From contig OX352763.1 of the NCBI GenBank assembly GCA_947095585.1, positions 47,583,481 through 47,647,480 of the forward strand: a DNA stretch of 64,000 nt, written 5' to 3'. Source of the DNA: Nephrocerus scutellatus (taxonomy: Eukaryota; Arthropoda; Insecta; Diptera; Pipunculidae). Below are positions 32,140 through 42,639 of the stretch, piece after piece. The position numbers and the translations under genes are program-made. The notes below the pieces were generated by a model. That model searched no databases and had not been told where the DNA came from. It saw only the letters and a list, made by a program, of their open reading frames with translations. The first letter of the stretch is position 1. The number at the start of each line of letters is the position of its first letter.

Positions 32140-32917
32140 GATCGCAATTTTAATTAATAGGCTGATTATATTGATTCGAATTCTGGAATTTTGGATTTTG
32201 TCGCCTATACGAATTATTATTTTGGAAGTCCCTATTTCTGTGGAAATTTTGGTAATTTCCAGAATTTTTCTGTGTTCTATAGTTATTATTATACCTAAAT
32301 GGGTTATGTTGATTTGGATTTTGGTTTCGAAATCTCGGGTTATTTCTAAGTTTATTACTTATTTGAGCTCTATCATTAGTATTAATTTTATTATTGTGAT
32401 TTCTTAAAAAAATGTCCTTAACTAAATTATTTTCCATAAAATAGTTATGAGCATCCGATATATTGGCAATATTATTCTGTAGCAATAATGTCTTAATATG
32501 AATAGGTAGAAAATTTATATAAATGTCAAAAATTAATTTAGAATTTTTTTCTGGTGAATAATTTTCATCTTTTATAATTTCTATACTATATTTAGAGTTC
32601 ATTTTATTAAGGATATGTTCTAATTTATATTGAAGTTCTTCTACGTTACTTGCCTTTGTGTTCATAGCAATTTCCCTGAGGCTAAAGTATGAACGTTTTA
32701 CTCCAAACTCTTGTCGTAGTTTCATCAATCATTCTCAGTGCTTTTCCTTGTAGCTTGTTGGCCAGGATTACTTTGATTGTGGATTGATGTTCCTCGGCAG
32801 TCAAGGACAGGACCACTCCGACATCTCTTAGATAGTTGGAAAGCGTATAATTGTATCACCACTAAATGCTGGCAAGCTTCTTGCCTCTTTTAATGCATCT
32901 GCTAGTTGAAGAGCCAT
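32140..32917 (-). pseudogene. gag: gag of the 17.6/297-like element
   Basis: Likely start ATG at 32917-32915 (MALQLADALKEARSLPAF). The frame is lost near 32840 and reopens from 32728 to about 32150. The C-terminus is very rich in Asn, Gln and Arg with FRNQNPNQHNPF-type repeats and lacks a CCHC knuckle, as in 17.6/297-type Gag. It would form the particle core. Confidence 0.8.
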
Positions 32918-32999
32918 GTTCAACAAAAAACTGTTGTTCTTCTTTGTAGATAAGATATTTATAAAGTTTTGTAAAGAGAAAAGTGCAAAATAAAGATTT

Positions 33000-33240
33000 T
33001 TAGTTTCTTAAAAAAAAAGATTTGTTGAATAAAGATTTTGCACTTCTTTATAAATTTGTTCAATAAAGATTTTTCACTTCTTTATAAATTTGTTAAATAA
33101 AGATTTTTCACTTCTTTATTAATTTGTTGAATACAGATTTTTCACTTCTTTATTAATTTGTTGAATAAAGATATTTCACTTCTTTATTAATTTGTTGAAA
33201 AAAGATTTTTCATTTCTTTATTAATTTGTTCAGGTTCTTT
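33000..33240 (-). repeat. ~35-bp tandem repeat in the 5' leader
   Basis: About seven units with AATTTGTTGAATAAAGATTT on the plus strand, between primer site and gag. No coding content. Confidence 0.8.
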
Positions 33241-33264
33241 TTAGGAGTTTCTTTTTTTTACCAA

Positions 33265-33283
33265 GAATCCCATCCTCGTCGCC
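33265..33283 (-). promoter_or_regulatory. Primer binding site, tRNA-Ser type
   Basis: On the minus strand GGCGACGAGGATGGGATTC directly follows the LTR end. From memory, this is the exact complement of the 3' end of insect tRNA-Ser(GCU), with the preceding T pairing the terminal A of CCA. Confidence 0.85.
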
Positions 33284-33947
33284 AGTTTTATAATTTATCT
33301 TTAAAAGTAAAGAAAAACTATATTTTCTTCTTTTTTTATTTAATTTGAACTTTATTTAATTAATTTAATCCGTTCCGGAGAAAGACTGATAGAAAACTCG
33401 ACTCTTCATCACAAGAGTGACTGTCTTTTATACTTACTCTAACAGTACAATAATAATCTTACATACTAGGTGGTCGCTACACATTCGACGTCAGCAGATT
33501 CGTTTGGGGTTTTAATCATTGAGATATTACTATCCCATTAGTTTTAATGGCGCGAATGCTTTAAGATTCGTTTGCTTACATAGTCTTACTGACTATGCGA
33601 ATGCTTAGATTTCAACATTGTCGTTGGATAATTAAAGTGACATTCAATGTGCGAATGTTTAGATTCTAACATTGTCGTTGGATAGTTAAAGCGACATTCA
33701 ATGTGCGAATGTTTAGATTCTAACATTGTCGCCCATTCAATGTGCGAATGTTTAGATTCTAACATTGTCGCACATTCAATGTGCGAATGTTTAGATTCTA
33801 ACATTGTCGCACATTCAATGTGCGAATGTTTTGATTTCATCCGTTGAGATATTTATGTCGTCGGATATTAAATTGTCGTCGGACATAATATCAACGGATG
33901 CAGCTGTGTCAATAATTTGGGGTTTGACTTTGTCATCAAATATAACT
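33284..33947 (-). repeat. 5' LTR of the 17.6/297-like element
   Basis: 664 bp, against 585 bp for the 3' LTR. The extra length comes from additional copies of a ~38-bp internal repeat (CATTCAATGTGCGAATGTTT) at 33630-33835. Outside that block the two LTRs differ at only a few sites. Confidence 0.85.
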
Positions 33948-33951
33948 AGCG

Positions 33952-34090
33952 AAATCCAGCATAGCAACACAGCCAATGCAGCGTGCGCACAAGAGAAGTA
34001 CAGGGGTGGCAAAATGTGGAATGAAAATTTCCAAACGATCAATGGCGCATAACCGAAGGAAAAGCAACAACAACATAAGTAAAATCCAGC
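33952..34090 (+). other. Host flank with recurring AAATCCAGCATAGCAAC motif
   Basis: The phrase (A)AAATCCAGCATA(G/A)CAAC recurs at about 26199, 33954, 34083 and, altered, 34434. The LTR element and both MITEs landed within or next to it. No gene seen. Confidence 0.5.
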
Positions 34091-34098
34091 ATAGCAAC

Positions 34099-34369
34099 CA
34101 AAACCTTCTCTATAGAAAGCCCAACTGTTCCGATCGTACACAGATACATGCTTAGATTGAGACCAAACGTATTTGTATTTAGTAATCAACTAAAGAGCAA
34201 AATCCATATAAAATATTTCTGTTTCCCACTACACCATCTTACATTTCTCGCTCTTTGCGACTTCTTATTTTTTGTACACTGTATTCACATCCCACAAACA
34301 CACATGCGTTTGGTCTTGGTTTACAGCATTAGTATGCGTAGAGTTGGGCTTTCTATAGAGAAGGTTTTG
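34099..34369 (+). mobile_element. hAT-type MITE, copy 1
   Basis: 271 bp with ~28-bp terminal inverted repeats starting CAAAACCTTCTCTATAGAAA, and an 8-bp direct duplication ATAGCAAC on both sides (34091-34098, 34370-34377). An 8-bp duplication and CA...TG ends fit hAT. No coding capacity. Confidence 0.9.
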
Positions 34370-34450
34370 ATAGCAACACAGCCAACGCTTAGAAGCAAGC
34401 TAGCATAGCAACACATACAAATGCATAACAGCGAAATCCAGTATTATACC

Positions 34451-34720
34451 CAAAACCTTCTCTATAGAAAGCCCAACTCTACGCATACTAATGCTGTAAA
34501 CCAAGACCAAACGCATGTGTGTTTGTGGGATGTGAATACAGTGTACAAAAAATAAGTAGTCGCAAAGAGCGAGAAACGTAAGATGTGGTAGTGGGAAACA
34601 GAAAATTTTTATATGGATTTTGCTCTTTAGTTGATTACTAATACAAATACGTTTGGTCTCAATCTAAGCATGTATCTGTGTACGATCGGAACAGTTGGGC
34701 TTTCTATAGAGAAGGTTTTG
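34451..34720 (-). mobile_element. hAT-type MITE, copy 2, inverted
   Basis: 270 bp, the reverse complement of copy 1 with few differences, flanked by a different perfect 8-bp duplication, ATTATACC (34443-34450, 34721-34728). It is therefore an independent insertion, not a copy of the neighbour. Confidence 0.9.
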
Positions 34721-34728
34721 ATTATACC

Positions 34729-34822
34729 CAAAACCCTTTCTGTACCCATACTAATGCTGTAAACCAATCCCAAACGCGTCTGTGTTTTTGGGATGTAAAT
34801 ACAGTGTACAAAAAATAAGCAG
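34729..34822 (-). mobile_element. hAT-type MITE, truncated third copy
   Basis: Begins CAAAACCCTTTCTGTACCCA at the edge of the second duplication and follows the MITE for ~95 bases, lacking ~20 bases near its start, before minisatellite interrupts. More diverged than copies 1 and 2, so probably older. Confidence 0.7.
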
Positions 34823-34930
34823 TTTTTGTACACGTGTGTATCTCCGATGGACAACACTTATTGTAAAAATTTTACAGACGCCGGGCCCCGGGGTAGTGGG
34901 GCCTCATATAAACTTAAAATAAAAATTAAT
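34823..34930 (+). repeat. ~110-bp minisatellite, single unit
   Basis: One unit with TGTATCTCCGATGGACAACA, linking the truncated MITE to the LINE. Confidence 0.7.
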
Positions 34931-34934
34931 TAAT

Positions 34935-35739
34935 TATTGTCGTCGCCGGTACTTGCAAGAGTCGAATCCTCTATGGGACAGATTTACTTTCGTACTCGTC
35001 AAGTGGATAGAATATTAAATGATCTCAACATTCATAAATCTGCTGGGCCTGATGCTATTCCCGGTATAGTTTTACAGAGGTGTTCTTCAACGTTGGCATT
35101 GCCACTACGCAGGCTTTTCCATTTCTCTTATTCTTATTCTTCTGAAGTCGTTCCAATAAATTGGAAAACCGCCTTTATCCAGCCTGTTCCTAAAAAAGAC
35201 TAACCGTCATCCCTTTCCTCCTACCGACCAATTGCGCTACCATCCATATTTTCTAAGGTCATGGAAACGCTGATCAATCGCAAGCTTATACAATACCTTG
35301 AATCACGTGAAATCCTTAGCGACCAGCAGTACGGTTTTCGTAGGCAACGTTCTACAGGTGACCTGATGGCTTATCTCACTGAAAAATGGAATCAGTCTAT
35401 TCACAAATTTGGTGAAAGCAAAGTCGTCGCACTCGATATTTCCAAGGCATTTGACAGAGTCTGGCATCAAGCTCTTTTGTCGAAAATGACTGCTTATTGA
35501 ACTGATAAGGCACTGCTTGATTGGACTAGTAACTACCTTTCTGGCCATTTTATCCAGGTCGTATTGGACGGTTTCACATCTAATATTCACCGCATAAACG
35601 CCGGTGTTCCCCAAGGCTCTGTTTTGTCTCCGAAACTCTTTCTCATTTTCATTAACGATCTCCTATTCGCTACTCCTAATCCAATCCATTCTTTCGCTGA
35701 TAACAGTACTCTTAGCTTTTCATATGACTTTCTGCACGA
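34935..35739 (+). pseudogene. LINE reverse transcriptase, N-terminal and palm part
   Basis: Reads KSAGPDAIPGIVLQRCSSTL (near 35030), IFSKVMETLINRKLIQYL, SDQQYGFRRQRSTGDLMAYL, ALDISKAFDRVWHQALLSKM (near 35430), then, after a TGA at 35498 and a shift, the GVPQGSV block (near 35600) and LFLIFINDLL. Broken at 35740, just past FAD(N)ST, where the active-site second Asp is changed. Confidence 0.75.
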
Positions 35740-37147
35740 CTAGTGATGAGCAAAATTGGTCTTGGTCTTGCAGTCTTGTCTTGGTCTTGCAAAAAATGCA
35801 AGACCAAGACCAAGACCAAGACCAATCATTCAGTTGCAAGACAAAGACCAAGACTAACACTGAGTGTGCAAGACCAAGACCAAGACCAAGACCAAAAATA
35901 TGTATGCAAGACTGCAAGACTTGCATTTAAAGTTACGTAATTTCTCTGTTGATATTTACTTTTGAAACCTACATATGTCGTATGTTTATTTGTATACGAG
36001 TAGGTACATATATAACAATACCAAACTTGAAAACCCAGACAGACGACCTTCAGCTAGTCTGTTGTGTTGTATAGTATTTACAGGCATATGTATGTATGTT
36101 CATACACACCTAGATTGCTATTTCCTTATAATTTTATATTTTTGGGTTTTTCTTGTTATAGGTTTTTTCATGCTAGACAAGTCATATAAGAAAAAGACGC
36201 CAACAAAGACGTGTATTCATGGCATCAGTTGCAAATAGAAATGTTGAAATTGACTGAGTTCTTTTGACAGAATAAGTCTAGACTTTCTTGAATTTTTTTT
36301 TTCGAATTAACCGCTAAGCATAAATGTTGATAGTTTTGTGTGTATAGGGTGTCCCCTTATTCGTGCTCATTAATTTGGGAAATGATTCTTGGGTATATAC
36401 TAAGAAAAAATCGTTCTACAGTAAGGGTCTTTCTCCAATGTTGACATGATTTATCGGGGATATAAGGGATATAAGAAAAAGCTTACTTTGGTGCACCCTG
36501 ACCCATGTTAACGGAAATTGTTTGTAGAAGAAATACTAGGCATATTGTAACTACGTTTAAAAAAACTTGTTATCTTGTTTCAAGTCTTCAGATATTCAAT
36601 TTCAATGCCTGTTCCAGTTTTCTTCCCCATGCTAATTTTTGATTTTGACGTCAATATTCTGCAGAAAATGCGTAATAAACATAAAGTTTTACTATTTTTT
36701 TCTTATGAACGTAACAGTAATACAAATATATTATTTCACGTGTAATCCCCTAGAGAAAATATAGATGTCTAACTGTCACTAATAACATCAGCGATCCCAA
36801 AAATTATGGGATAACATCGGACTAACATCGGTTGTTCTAGATTATATTCCCCTCCCCACCAGCACTAATAGAGATGATAGCGGTGTATTTTAAGTAATAT
36901 GTGTACCAACTAACAAGTTTAGTTAAAATTGAGCAAGGCGTTCCACAGTTATGCTAGAACAAAAATATGTACATACACCATACAAACATACTACCATTTA
37001 TACATACTTTTATAGTTATTATTCAAAAAATACTTTTTTCTGCAAGACCGCAAGACCAAGACCAAGACTCAGGCTGCAAGACCAAGACCAAGACCAAGAC
37101 TAATGGCACTAATGCAAGACCAAGACCAAGACCAAGACCGATATGAA
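35740..37147. mobile_element. Unclassified insert bounded by (CAAGAC)n repeats
   Basis: The left part (35740-35930) is a palindromic mix of GGTCTT and AAGACC hexamers, able to fold back. The right part (37045-37140) carries the AAGACC form only. The ~1.1-kb middle has no recognised domain; the longest frame (35975-36235) looks like chance. The insertion coincides with loss of part of the host LINE. It could be a MITE-like element or a filler rearrangement. Confidence 0.45.
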
Positions 37148-37755
37148 ATGGCCTCGCCAAAAATGCTGCGAGATGTTTAGGTTTCCTAAAACGGTGCAAG
37201 ATTTACTTCACTCCTTCAGATCTGGCTACTATTAACAAGGCGTACATTCTCCGTAAACTTGAATACAACTGTATTGTCTGGGCATCTGCCCCCAAGACCA
37301 CATTGCATCTACTAGACAGAGTTCAGAACCGCGCGTTAAAAATATTGGTGACGTAAATATTGTGAAAACAATCGAATCCAATTGAACATCGTAGGAATGT
37401 TTCCTGCCTGTCACAGTTTAATCGCTTTTTCCACAAGCGGTGTTCAAAATAAATATCCAGATGCATCCCGCCCATTCTTGAACCCACCCGTAATACCCGC
37501 GCTCAACTCGAGCTCACGGGTCCACCATTAAGCCTATCTTCGGACGTATTAACCAATTTAGAGATTCCTTCTTTAGCCGCACAATAGTTATGTGGAATGA
37601 ATTGTCTGATTCTGTGTTTATGCATTTGTATGATCTGCAGTCCTTTAAGACACACGTGCATAGACATCTTACCTTTTCCTCTCCCTAATTTCCTAACGCC
37701 GGCGCTGTGCTAAGCATTATAAGGGTGCAAATCCTTTTAGCGTGGGTACATTATA
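37148..37755 (+). pseudogene. LINE RT C-terminal region and 3' UTR
   Basis: Resumes with KNAARCLGFLKRCK-type sequence, in broken frames, then YNCIVW and the terminal region encoding a WNELSDSVF-like motif (near 37595). Matches 21300-20720 of the minus-strand copy. Confidence 0.7.
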
Positions 37756-37756
37756 A

Positions 37757-37885
37757 AAAAAAACAATCCATAAAAATTAAATTTTTTTATGTTAATTCTC
37801 TTAAGGGAGATAAATATGTGTGCAAAGTTTGATACGGGTTAATTTGGAAAAAATTAATATAAAAATTTTTTACACAATGTGTTTA
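37757..37885 (-). mobile_element. 3' end of a short T-run-inserted element, inverted
   Basis: Begins AAAAACAATCCATAAAAATT, the complement of the family tail, joined to the poly-A of the LINE. It continues about one minisatellite unit and then meets the satellite. The AAATTCTCTATATT end is not found on the far side. Confidence 0.65.
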
Positions 37886-37888
37886 AAA

Positions 37889-38618
37889 GCAGGTGACCGC
37901 ACAGCTTTCCAAGTGAACCGTGAGTCGTCTTGTGGTAAAACACGTGATGAGGTGAGTAGTTGGAAGAGGGGGTGGTCTTGTTTTGGGGTCAAAGGGGAAG
38001 GATTTAGGAGTGTTCCTATTCGCCACCTTGGCCTACGTAGTAGATTCTGTGCGTGGTCGCCGGTATTTTAGCCGGTGACCGCACAGGTTACCAAGTGACC
38101 CGAAGTCTTGTGGAAAACACGTCATGTGGTGAGTAGTTGGAAGAGGAGTGTTTTTATTCGCCACCTTGGCCTACGTAGTATATTCTGTGCGTGGTCGCCG
38201 GTATTTCGGCAGGTGACTGCACAGCTTTCCAAGTGAACCGTGAGTCTTGTGGGAAAACACGTGATGAGGTGAGTAGTTGGAAGAGGGGGTGGTCTTGTTT
38301 TGGGGTCAAAGGGGAAGGATTTAGGAGTGTTCCTATTCGCCACCTTGGCCTACGTTGTAGATTCTGTGCGTGGTCGCCGGTATTTTTGGCGGCGACCTCA
38401 CTGGCTGCCAAGTGACCTGTGAGTCTTGTTGGGAAATACGTGATGGGATGAGTAATTGGAGGAGTATTGTTTTTATTCGCCACCTTGGCCTACGTAGTAG
38501 ATTATGTGCGTGGTCGCCGGTATTTTGGCCCGTGACCGCACAGACTACAAAGTGACCCGTGAGTTTTGTGGGAAAACACGTGATGGGGGGTGAGTAGTTG
38601 GAGTAGGAGTGTTTTTAT
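37889..38618 (+). repeat. Satellite with alternating 181- and 140-bp units
   Basis: Unit starts (GGTGACCGCACAG and variants) near 37891, 38071, 38212, 38392 and 38532. Long units contain a ~40-bp segment, GGTGGTCTTGTTTTGGGGTC onward, missing from short ones. The order long-short-long-short-(short, partial) makes a ~321-bp higher-order period. Each unit ends CGTGGTCGCCGGTATTT. Confidence 0.85.
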
Positions 38619-39092
38619 GAAATAATAAAAATAATAAAAAATAATAAAAACCCGAGTATATTGGGGTTTGCCTATTAATCATCTATCTGGTGTAAGCTCA
38701 TCTATATTTTATTAATCAAATATTGAAATATTAAAATGACTCATCTAGCTCATCTACCTCATGTAACTAATCTACTTACAAACAAACCTGCCTAGGTTGA
38801 AGCTAAAAAACGTTCAACGAACATACACACTTAAATACTTCTCGAGTTGCTCGGCTCTCCCTACAACATCGACCGGTTTTCGAGCCGATGTGACCAGCAG
38901 CCCCAGGTGTACAAGTTGGCGAAGACCTAGGTCAACACCCTCTCGACCCCTGAGGTTTTGCCATAGAGTTTGCGTGGTTCGATAAGGTCCCCCTCTGGAT
39001 GACCGGTGGAATTTAACCCCGAGCAACCTGGCAGACCGTCGTATCGGCACCCGGAACTCCAAAAATAATAAATTTATTATAAGATATAATAT
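38619..39092. other. No gene recognised; AT-rich then GC-richer segment
   Basis: 38620-38650 is an (AATAAA)-like run. 38814-39061 stays open on the minus strand (basic, Arg/Leu-rich), but nothing in it matches a family that I know. It may be a transposon scrap. Confidence 0.35.
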
Positions 39093-39313
39093 AATGATTT
39101 TATTGAAACACACACATATGTGTATCTCCTATGACAACGCTTTCTATTAAAATTTGGGCCCCTTCGGGCCTCGAGGTCGGGGGCTCCAATACAAATATTT
39201 TACAAAAAGTACCGGATTTTCTTCAAATGTTATACACATATGTATCTCCAATGGAAAACACTTTTAATAAAAATTTGGAAGTGATCGGGCCCGTGGTCGG
39301 CGGGGGGGGGGGA
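39093..39313 (+). repeat. ~110-bp minisatellite, two units
   Basis: Ends in a run of G (39301-39311), the GC-rich centre of the second unit, cut by the following LINE. Confidence 0.7.
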
Positions 39314-39374
39314 TTATTTGATTCTTGAAACTAATACAATCCTCGGATACGTATCGAATTTATCAACAATGACC

Positions 39375-39955
39375 TTTGGCCCACGGAAAAGGACACGTTT
39401 TGGAACTTGAAACATTCGGACGCTCGTCAAGACAACAACGCTTGCACAATTAACAAAACAATTTCGTAAATACCATCTAGAGATTCTTGGTCTTAGTGAG
39501 GTGAGATGGCCTGGAGTAGGGGAAAAACGAACATCTACCAGCAAGTTTCTAATTTTTTCGGGTAAGCCTGCAGGAGAACACCATGCCAATGGAGTGGGAT
39601 TTCTACTCGCTAAAGCCGCGAGAAGATCGTTACAGGACTGGCGAGGAATATCCGATAGAATTATTATTGCAAGATTTAAATCTGCTGTTCGACAGGTCGT
39701 GTTTGTTCAAGTTTACGCATCCACCTCTGAAGAAAAAAAAACGTTTTACTTGCTTCTAAATAATTCATAAGATCAACTACGGAAGAGTGACATCGTTATT
39801 TTGATGGGTGACCTTAACACAAAGTTAGGCAACGACAACAGTGATTGGGAACATGTCATGGGAAAACACGGCCATAGTTCTATGAATAACAACGGTGAAA
39901 GGTTCGCTGATCTATGTTCTGATCGCAAACCCTAGAGTCTAAATGGGAGAAAACA
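39375..39955 (+). pseudogene. APE-type endonuclease, N-terminal two thirds
   Basis: NIRTLVKTTTLAQLTKQFRK (near 39410), LEILGLSEVRWPGVGEKR (catalytic Glu, near 39480), GVGFLLAKAARRSLQDW (near 39593), then VILMGDLNTKLGNDNSDWE (D-x-N, near 39795). A stop at 39768 interrupts it. The terminal SDH region is missing because of the deletion. Confidence 0.75.
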
Positions 39956-40039
39956 GTAAATGGGTATACGGAAGCAGCCTCATCCGTTTTAGGTTATCCC
40001 GACAAAACTAGAAATAAGCTCGCCAACAAGAAACACCAC

Positions 40040-41290
40040 ATCAACTACCCTGTTAAGGCAATAGATGGCTCTTTGATCCTTATGGAGGAACAACAATTAT
40101 CCCGCTGGACAGAACATTTTAAGAATGTTTTGAATTGTACTTCGCCAGGCACGTCCATCAACCCACATTTGCACCCTAATAGGCTACTTAACATCAGCAT
40201 CGCTACTCTTTCGTTGGATGAGATAAGGACAGCAATTCGTTCACTGCAATCAGGTAAAGCAGCAGGAAATGACAACATCTACGCAGAACTCCTCCAAGCC
40301 GACGTCGAGTTAACTACGCAAACATTGCATGCAATATATCATCTGGGAATCTGAACCATGCCATCGTCGTTAAAAGAAGACTTAATAGTCAAACTCCCCA
40401 AGAAAGGTGATTTGAGCAATTGCGAAAACTGGAGAGGAATTACCCTGCTAAACACCATAAACAAAGTGATCTCCTCTATAATAGCTAGGCGCTTACGGAA
40501 TGCGTTAGAGCCAATTTTGAGAACTGAACAAGCAGGATTTCGCCCAAACCCAAAAATTAACACCCTGCGTATAATCATTGAACAGTCAGTTGAGTATCGC
40601 TCTCCTCTGTATATGATTTTTATAGATTTTAAACGCGCTGTTAATAGCGTAGGCCGAAACATGATGTGGCAGATTTTGTCCGGAAAAAAATCAATAACAT
40701 CATTAAGGAGCTGTACTGTGACCCAACATGCCGCGTGATTCATAACGGTCATCTTGGCTCACCTTTCAACATCTACTCGGGGAGTCAATCAAGGTTGCAC
40801 CCTCTCACCATTGCTTTTCACAATTGTTATCAACTGGATGATGAAAATAGTAACCCGTACTACATCGGGTTTGCCATTGAAAGTTTTTCATCGCCTAGAA
40901 GACCTAGACTATGCCGATGATATCTGTCTCCTATCACAATCGCTAGGTGACATGGAGCGAAAATTAAACTCTCTAGAACTCCACGCTAACAAAGTGGGTT
41001 TAAAAATTAACGTCTCAAAAACAAAACTACTTCGCGTTAACGCTAGTGGAACATGTGATTTCTCGATTGACGGACATCAGATAGAGGAAGTCGATAAGTT
41101 TTGTTATTTGGGCAGCTGGATGTCAAAAAATGGTGGTACTGACTCGGATGTGTGCTCTCGTGTAAACAAGGCGCGACACTCCTATAGTATGCTAAATAAT
41201 ATCTGGAACTCCTCGCAAATCTCCCGGAATCTAAAGCTAATAATCTTCAGATCTAACGTTCTCTCAGTACTCTTGTATGGCTGCTAAACG
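40040..41290 (+). pseudogene. Reverse transcriptase with frameshifts
   Basis: IRSLQSGKAAGNDNIYAELL (near 40230), NWRGITLLNTINKVISSIIA (near 40430), EQAGFRPNPKINTLRIIIEQ, IFIDFKRAVNSV (motif A, with Ala in place of the usual Phe, near 40618), GVNQGCTLSPLLFTIVINWM (near 40781), YADD (40910-40921), VDKFCYLGSWMSKNGGTDSD. Frame changes near 40354 and 40735 break it. Confidence 0.8.
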
Positions 41291-41670
41291 TGGAAAGTCA
41301 CAGAGTCAATTGCGACGCGCCTCCAAGTTTTCGTCAACAAGAGCTTAAGGAGGATACTGAGAATAAGATCAAGAGAATCAAGACGGAGAGTAACACAGAA
41401 GGAAGCAATCGCGATCACCATCAGACGACGAAAATGGAGCTGGATTGGCCACACTTTGAGAAAGCCAGCGGACGAAATTACGAAACTAGCGCTCGACTGG
41501 AATCCACAAAGAAGCGGTCGAGTTGGCCGTCCGTAGCAAGACATGGAAAAGGACAATAGAAGAGGAAGCAAGATCCCAGGGGACCGAGGGGCGTCTCTTG
41601 AAACCTCAGGCGTTAAATCGAGTTCGTTGGCGGGCGTTTGTAAAAGCCCTATGCTCCCCCGCGGACTAAA
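41290..41670 (+). pseudogene. LINE C-terminal region
   Basis: Pieces in two frames give a Leu/Arg-rich stretch, RRKWSWIGHTLRKPADEITK (near 41428), LDWNPQ, and the closing region RVRWRAFVKALCSP (near 41620). These are hallmarks of the C-terminus of this LINE type. Frame broken near 41400 and 41540. Confidence 0.7.
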
Positions 41671-41691
41671 GGAAGAAAGAAGACATACAAT

Positions 41692-42095
41692 GGCCCCGGG
41701 GGAACCCACACAAATTTTGTAAAAAAAGTACCCGATCTTCTTTAAATTTTATATGCATGTGTATCTCAAATGGACAACGTCTTTTTGTAAAAGTGTGAAA
41801 GTGATCGGGTCACGGGGTCTGGGGGCACCCATACAAATTTTGTAAAAAATTACCCGATTTTCTTCAAATTTTATATGCATGTGTGTCTCCGATGGACCTC
41901 ACTTTTTGTAAACATTTGGGAGTGATCGGGACGTGGGATCGGGGGGCACCCATACAAATTTTATACGCATGTGTATCTCCGATGAACAATACTTTTCGTA
42001 AAAATTTTGGAGTGATCGGACCGCGGTGCCGGAAGGCCCCATTAAAATTTTAAAAAATTTACCCGATTTTCTTCAAATTTTATACACACATGTTT
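41692..42095 (+). repeat. ~110-bp minisatellite array, four units
   Basis: Units with GTGTATCTC(A/C)(A/G)ATGGAC and GATCGGG centres. The third is shortened by ~25 bases. The 5' and 3' element ends are missing on both sides. Confidence 0.75.
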
Positions 42096-42639
42096 CGGTG
42101 GATTTTCCTGGACATCCCTTTGAGGTGTTCGGTTTTGCAGTAAATAGATATCATTGGGTATATAAGTGTACCAATTCTTTTATAATGTATGCATTGAAAA
42201 AAATTAAAGATTAAGTTGACAGTAAAATATATAAATTAATTTTTATTTACATAAAAGTATACATAAAAATAATAAAAAATTAATATTCAAATCAAAGTTT
42301 ATAAAATAATTGCATATATTTAATTTTTTAAAGTTTTTTTAATCTTTATAAACAAATACCGCTCCTCTAGATTTTTCTATAAATCTCATGTTATGTAGCA
42401 ATATTTTCTCAAATTATATCAAAGACTTCATTATAACTTTTCTGGTAAAATAAATTTACATTGCCAACATTTTGTCTTTTTATTGGGGTCCACATTCCGA
42501 CACAGTATCAGAATAAATTTCGTCGAAATTATATCTTAATTCAAAAACACAGTCTTTGGTTCGTTGCATGTATGTACTTCTATTATGCAAACACTTAAAT
42601 TGAAACTATTGCTTGGCATAATTGAAAAGAGAACATTAT
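42096..42639. other. AT-rich stretch, nothing recognised
   Basis: No long frame and no repeat that matches other parts of the window. Confidence 0.4.

Larger units (their letters stand above)
26234..33947 (-). mobile_element. 17.6/297-like (errantivirus-type) LTR element
   Basis: Bounded by LTRs that begin AGT and end ACT on the minus strand, with the 4-bp direct duplication AGCG on both sides (26230-26233 and 33948-33951). Inside, in order on the minus strand: tRNA-Ser primer site, tandem-repeat leader, gag, protease, RT, RNase H, integrase, env remnants. Known: AGT...ACT ends, 4-bp duplications and tRNA-Ser priming are typical of the 17.6/297 group. Two short elements (27391-28636) interrupt env. 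Stops and frameshifts in gag, RT/RNase H and env show it is dead. Confidence 0.85.
34931..37755 (+). mobile_element. CR1/Jockey-type LINE, plus strand, interrupted
   Basis: Same family as the minus-strand LINE at 20694-23013 and 5'-truncated even further (starts in the RT N-terminal part). The 3' end is ACATTATAAAAAAAAA near 37755. An unrelated segment, 35740-37147, replaces ~330 bases of its RT. Confidence 0.8.
39340..41690 (+). mobile_element. Non-LTR retrotransposon with internal deletion
   Basis: Endonuclease N-terminal half, then a jump to the RT and a full C-terminal region. The clade could not be fixed by reading; the NIRTL start and GNWRGI-type RT entry are widespread in metazoan LINEs of the RTE/CR1 type. 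No poly-A tail; minisatellite abuts at 41692. Confidence 0.75.

Noticed and set aside
35743..35940. Asp-Gln/Lys-Thr repeat frames
   Set aside because: Products of the CAAGAC hexamer repeat; open in several frames on both strands, so not a gene signal.
38814..39113. 99-codon minus-strand frame, possible host exon
   Set aside because: No recognised family, no splice context I can support, and surrounded by satellite and LINE debris.
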